The notes under the pieces were generated by a model, which was given only the letters and a program-made list of their open reading frames with translations, had not been told where the DNA came from and searched no databases. From Margaritispora aquatica (lineage: Eukaryota; Ascomycota; Leotiomycetes; Helotiales; Discinellaceae), in contig VJWN01000007.1 in NCBI GenBank assembly GCA_007644065.1, forward strand, positions 992,001-1,056,000: DNA of 64,000 bases, written 5' to 3'. Of the stretch, positions 58,701-64,000 are shown piece after piece. Position 1 is the first letter of the stretch; each line of letters starts with the position of its first letter. The position numbers and the translations under genes are program-made.

Positions 58701-61700
58701 ACAAAAGCGTTCTATGAAGATGATACCGATGTTACCGGTGTCCCAGGTCACAAAACGTGGGAGTGGATCATGATACGGAAGACGAGAAGAACTGCAAGCA
58801 TTGAGTTTGACGCTCAGTTCAGTTAATCTTTCCCCTGCATTGAAAAGTGGAGACATGGAACACAACGAAAACTCTTCTGGAAAACGGCAAGAGTTCTGGA
58901 AGAAAATCCTTTCCCGCCAAGCGGGTCGATGGTCAGCTTCAATTCGGAAATTAATGTTGACAGGCTCAGATCACGCTTCGAATTTCGAGTTCATACCGAG
59001 TAATTTAGATTGTCATCCGTTGTGCCTGAATACGGGATGTACACGGCACAGGACTGGAGAAGAGTCATGTTGTAGTATCGCACAGAGGGGCATCGAAAGT
59101 CCAAGCGAGACGTTTGCTTTCCAGGAATTCATATACTGTGGATAACAGCACTAACATCATCTGTCAACTGGCCCCGAGCTCAGATCTCGTCTTCTAGAAC
59201 AGCGGAACGAAAGATTAACCACCATGACAGGAACGGCAGTGTTTCATTAAAAGGCTCGTCAGACGCTTGTGGCATTCGGAATTTGTGGTACCTGTAGGAT
59301 GGCGCAGCGAGCGTTGTCATGCACTGAATAATGTGTGGGGGGAGCTTCAACAGTGGAACACCTGAACGAGAACAGAGGGCGGTGAGACCAAAGTTGACAG
59401 ATGAGACCTCAGATTTTGGAGCACCAAGGAGAATTCATGTGCATTTGCCATTTGAAGAACGACACACGTACTGAAGCTCCATGGAGTGGAGAAAATTATT
59501 GATGGCGGTACGGGCAAGGAACGCCTCTGAATCCTCAGTTGATATCTCATGCAGTCTTATAGGTGAAGTTTGCCATATTATCTAGAGTGCCTAGATGGGT
59601 TGTCCTTTTTAGACAATCTACTCTTCTGGGTAGTGTTTATTCCAAAGCAGGTCTACCATTGCCTTCTTTTGTTCAGTATTTCGGGCAATGCTACAAACGA
59701 AAGACATGTAAACCTAGTCCCACGTGGAGATGCCGTCAGTTGGAAACTTGAGCCGCAGTATGAGTCGGAAGGAAAACCCTTGCTGGCCAAGGGATTAACA
59801 AGAGCCGGAGAATGAAGTCCGTCACTCGATGAAGTACACTTGTAAAAGACAGACGAAATTCGTATATCTAGTCGTAATGTTTCCACGTCGTCCATTATTT
59901 CGATACCAGGTAGGTATGTTAGCAGTCGGCGATGTCGCACAGGACTGGTCCCCGAAATTGTTGAGCGGATGATAGATTCATGACTCGAATATCATCAGCA
60001 TTGAGTTTTGCTTGAACCGTTTTGGCGCGGCAGCAACTTCGTTGGCGTATCCACTACTTTGGATGAAGGTATTTGGCTCGGAACATTTTTGTTTGACATT
60101 GCATCTCAGCTAGCAATTGATGAATCATGAATGTCTCGATGACTGGAAAAGTGGACATGGACATTATTTTGTTGTGGTGAGTCGCCAGTGAAGAATAAAA
60201 CCCCTTCCCCCATACCTGCCAGCATCCTTTATCCCTGAAAACCATGTGGTTTGACACCACCTAGGAACAGGCTTGAGAAATAAAATTGGAAGAACGTGGA
60301 AAGAAAGCCCAGTGTTTGGAAACACGTGGGAGCTTCATGCAATTGGTTCAAAGAAGTAAGTGGATGTGATGCTGCTTTTGCTTGTGCAAGTTTTGCTACT
60401 AGTCTTTGTAGCCGGGCTGCCGAGCCGGCCTGTCACCCGATTTACAGACACACGAGGACAAGTATATTTGTTTTGACTCTGGTGTTGCATCGTTCCAGGA
60501 GCTGGTTGTTCATCTCAAAGAGTAAATTTAAAGTTCGCTTTTCGCCTTCTAAACATGTAGGGTATTGTACCTCTGTAGACTATCGTTGCAAGTCAGCTGT
60601 GTAGTCGACTCAGGAACAACGCATTGATAGTGTGAAGATGAATCGTGCTTATTCCCCTACCACACGGGAAATAATCAATGACATTTATCCAAAATCTTCC
60701 AGAATTTCGGGCTTGACCATCCCCGTCAGCTGTGACAACCGCAAGCAGAACCTGTTCAGGACAAGTTTGCCAGAGTTGATGTATCTGAAGATCCTCCACA
60801 AGGCCACAACATTATTCAACTTCCATCTTTCCCCCGCTCTCTGCTCTTTCATGTTGTTGACAATTATAATTTCATGCGTTAATCAGCTCATTTCCAACAC
60901 AGCTTCTTTTTTTTTCTCCATAGAACTGTCGATCAGATCTAGAAAGTCACATTGATAGGATGTCTCGTCATATAAATCGGCGTCTCGAAACACTTGCTGT
61001 CAAGGGACAAGGATTGCAAGACACTCTATGTCGTCTGAGTGATCTTGCAAAGCAGTGCCCTCGTGGCAATCCGGCATCTAGAATCACTACTTTTAACCCT
61101 CCGTTGAAAGAGGCCTTGAACATTAGAAACACTGGGAGGCGTCTTCCGAGACATATCCCATGTTCTCCTTGAGCTCCGCATGGGTCTTGTTATTCTAGAA
61201 AGATGGAAGGATCGATAATTCCAGCCCTACTCCTTGAATAAGATGAGGTCAAATTACCCAATTTGTAGTCATCCGTGCTGGGAGCGCTGTGCTTGGATTT
61301 GCGCCTTCGGAGATGTCGAATTCCTTGGGAGCCTCCTACAGGAATTACAGGCCGGTGCTCAGGAACTGCACGTTGAGCCGGTTACAGCAGCTTGCGCCAA
61401 TTTGGACGAAACAAACGACGTTCAATTCAATCTTCAATCTCGGGTCGGTCAGGGGGAAATGGCAGCCTGCTGCATCGTCGAGAGTGAACCAAACCACTGG
61501 AAGTGTTTGTAACGGAGGACGAGGAACAGCGAGCCACAGGCGGTAATCTGGCTTTACCAATTGCTGTGCACTTTCTATCTAGTGATGAAGAATCGTAGCA
61601 TTCCTCGCAGATACAGTATCTAGATTCCCGTGATGAATAGCAGGAAAAGATGGAGAATCTTTACCCACAACGTCGCCATGTTAAACAGACTTCATGACAT

Positions 61701-62610
61701 CTTCTTGGCTATGTTGTACATACACACACAGCAGATGTTTGAGCAAGATCTAACACTGCCGCCAGAAAGATTGATTGCCCCATGTAGTCGTGTATAGTGA
61801 CCAAGGGTCTTGCTGGTCTTCAATCACACGAGGGCTAGGTAGGCTGCCAGTAGAATATTAAACATTTGTAATGTGACCAATAGCTGATATCAAGAATCAT
61901 TGAGTGATTGGTACTTTCGAACTATCTGACGCACACGAGGTTATCATTTTATTCAAGATTCATTCCAAATTTCTACACCGCAAGTGCATGCATGACCTCT
62001 CTGTCTTGGCTGCTCATTTTGAAGCACGGCATCAACGACGGTCCAAGTGAAAGGGGATTGGTGTTTGCCGTGAAGGGTTGTGCGAGTACCGTGGAAAGCT
62101 AGCAGCAATAATCCAGAACTGGTAGTGATCGTCCCAGGAGTTTCAAGCCAAAAATCGGTGAGTTCACGCTGTCTCAGGCCTCCAAGCAAACCCCCAGTTA
62201 AACAACCCACAGGGCGGCAACAGGGCTTAGGCACACGACATCTGCGTAGGTGGGCGTTGGAGGGCACTGTATTCCATACCGATCCATATTACGGAGTATT
62301 GGAAATGCTTGGCAGATCGAATGAAGAGGCGGGGAGAAGTGGATTGCTTTGGAATGTACATCGAACATTCCAAAACCTGTCCTCTTCCTGGTGATGCTTC
62401 TTTTCCCTTTTCATGAAGTGTGAGACCATCCTCAACGGGCAATATGTAGATAGATTTCGGTGAAGAGGATGGATCGTCGTTGTCTTTTGGGAATTGGTCA
62501 TATTGGTGTATTGGCACATCGGCATATCGTCATGGGGAGTGAGTGAAGACTACCTCGTAGATCAATCGTAGTGAGTAGATGTGTGCTTGACAAGTGTGGG
62601 CGTGTGGGTG

Positions 62611-62633
62611 GGTGTGTGTGTGTGTGTGTGTGT
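62611..62633. repeat. GT dinucleotide microsatellite
   Basis: About eleven GT units in a row, preceded by GTGTGGGTGG, form a simple-sequence tract. Confidence 0.95.
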
Positions 62634-62696
62634 GGATATGTGTGGATAGCGCTGTCACACACTTCCTTGTGAGTGGGACGGCAGGAAACGTGGTCA

Positions 62697-62752
62697 TCAG
62701 CCATGGATGATTGCATGGATGCTTGGATGCATGGTTGCATGGATACGGTTGA
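62697..62752. repeat. GCATGGAT-type degenerate repeat
   Basis: Variants of TGCATGGAT and TGGATGC recur about five times, and GGATGGTG variants follow again at 62862-62890. Confidence 0.7.
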
Positions 62753-63290
62753 AAGAGTGTATCATATCATGCAGATGAACGCAGATATCTATGCAGGCAG
62801 ATGCAGATTGATCCTTGTCTGCCACGAGCCATGGAAGCCATCCAAGACTTCCTTGATGTAGAATGGTGGAGGATGGTGTAGGATGGTGGAAAGTCAATGG
62901 TTGACCAAGCTCAAAAGTTGCAGAATTATTTCCGAAGAAGCGGCAGCCAGCCTCCCAGCTTGTCAGCCTGCATAGAAGAACCGTCAGTTTATCTGGAAAC
63001 CAGAGCAGTACAGGAGTTATTCAGGTACAGTACCTCTTTGCCTCTTTGTGCGATTGCGAGAAGACAGAATACGAGGCGTTGAGTTGGTTGGAAAGGACTC
63101 TAAGGTGGGAATGAGAAGAACCTTCCTATGCCCTTGGAAGAGTTCATCCAACCCGACCGATATACCTCCGTCCGTCCTCTATCAAGGTACCTTCCTTCCT
63201 TCCTTACCTCAGGTAGAGTAGTGGTCTTTAGTCAGCTTTTGTCTAGATAGGGCAGGTACAGATAAATCACTCCTTCTAGATTAAATTATT

Positions 63291-63328
63291 AGACTATTTA
63301 GACTATTTAGACTATTTAGATTATTTAG
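63291..63328. repeat. 9-nt tandem repeat (GACTATTTA)
   Basis: Four head-to-tail units of GACTATTTA occur, the last with one change (GATTATTTA). Confidence 0.9.
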
Positions 63329-63488
63329 TGGTAGAGTATAGACTATAAATAGACAAGTTAACTTAGATTTAGATTTAGATCCCATAGTTGGTTCAAACGG
63401 TCAAACGGTGTCTAACGTAGACATAGACACAGTCGTCGTGTATTCTTTCTACTTCTACTAAGCTTCTAGCTCAAAGGGTAAATATTAA

Positions 63489-63534
63489 GGTATATACATA
63501 AGTATATAAGTATATAAGTATATAAGTATATACC
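63489..63534. repeat. AAGTATAT array inside an inverted repeat
   Basis: About four copies of AAGTATAT are flanked by AAGGTATATAC on the left and GTATATACCTT on the right, so the array can fold into a long AT-rich hairpin. Confidence 0.85.
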
Positions 63535-64000
63535 TTGCCTATGGACTAGTTTCACCGCTATAACGAAAGCTAACGCGGCATAACGTCTAGCGTCTAGCGT
63601 AGACCTAGTCCTCATTTTTATTATGTTGATTACCTATTTAATAATGGTATTATTAAATAAAGTCCACCTTCACCGTTGGTATGGTATCAACCACATACCG
63701 AGATACTCCGTCGGCTATCCAAACATCCAAACATGTAAACATCCAAACATCTACCTAAGGTACCCGCATATTCACATCCACTTTGCTACCCTATTCATAT
63801 CATATCCACCAGTATATCCACACCACATCCACAACACATCCACCCACATATCCACACATCAATCCTTTCATCCACGCTAACCTTCTCTTTCACTACTCTT
63901 TTTTTCTTTCTTTTTTAACTCCAACTACTATCCGTACTCAGGTTGTCTCTCATCTGTCTGTCTTGGACCTCTTGCACAACCCACCCCCCCTTCCCCGACC

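Larger units (their letters stand above)
53717..64000. other. 10-kb stretch without a supportable gene
   Basis: Apart from the short open frames expected by chance (the longest is 206 codons on the minus strand at 57768-58388, Cys/Leu/Ser-rich and domain-free), I see no gene. Composition is not as AT-rich as the spacers further left. It contains C-rich runs (55650-55668), a GCAA array, a GT array, GGATG-type and CATCCA-type repeats, 9-nt and 8-nt tandem arrays, and ends in a long pyrimidine-rich tract (63880-64000) like those directly upstream of fungal transcription units. This fits a long regulatory region and leader for a gene beyond the right edge, but could also hide non-coding RNAs. Confidence 0.5.

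Noticed and set aside
58801..59145. 114-codon plus-strand frame with MEHNENSSGKRQEFWKK
   Set aside because: Slightly protein-like start, but no conserved block or splice partner.
62611..63534. CRISPR-like or telomeric arrays
   Set aside because: The repeats are simple tandem units without spacers, and no TTAGGG runs occur.

Overview
The window reads as nuclear DNA of a filamentous ascomycete. Genes are interrupted by short introns (mostly about 45-100 nt, GT..AG, with CTAAC/CTGAC-like branch sites). The gene families are fungal: two Zn2Cys6 regulators, an RTA1-like membrane protein, a HET-domain protein, an F-box protein and a fungal DUF-type protein. A class such as Leotiomycetes is plausible but not provable from sequence alone. 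I see no operons, ribosome binding sites, phage or CRISPR structures. All CDS spans below are genomic and include introns; exon boundaries were placed by eye from reading frame plus splice signals.

Layout. 1-3.3 kb has no supportable gene. 3.35-6.4 kb holds an Upc2-like Zn2Cys6 regulator and, tail to tail with it, an RTA1-family protein. 8.1-10.6 kb holds a mitochondrial 1-Cys peroxiredoxin and a secreted or membrane-anchored unknown. 11.0-17.7 kb holds a compact set that may work together: a small ABM-like (dimeric alpha/beta barrel) protein divergent from a short-chain dehydrogenase, then a second Zn2Cys6 regulator and an anion:cation-symporter-type MFS transporter. This looks like a small catabolic or detoxification module. 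18.57 kb carries a tRNA-Thr(AGT) with a very short predicted intron. 20.3-22.8 kb carries two housekeeping genes on the minus strand: a CHIP-type TPR/U-box ubiquitin ligase and the complex III subunit QCR10, the latter split into six exons.

24.1-26.8 kb is a decayed GPI-type S41 peptidase gene with several stops and frameshifts. 28.65 kb encodes a small conserved-looking protein behind a long pyrimidine-rich leader. From 29.7 to about 50.8 kb, AT-rich spacers with degraded repeats separate an F-box/DUF6546-like gene, a sulfatase/alkaline-phosphatase-superfamily membrane protein (bracketed by an old direct repeat), a HET-domain gene, a Nudix hydrolase and a pepsin-like protein that has lost catalytic residues. 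50.9-53.7 kb carries a DUF7053-like protein with an octapeptide repeat and the 3' part of a GPI-type secreted protein.

53.8-64.0 kb is a roughly 10-kb stretch with no convincing gene, rich in short tandem repeats and ending in a pyrimidine-rich tract. It may be the long upstream region of a gene beyond the right edge.
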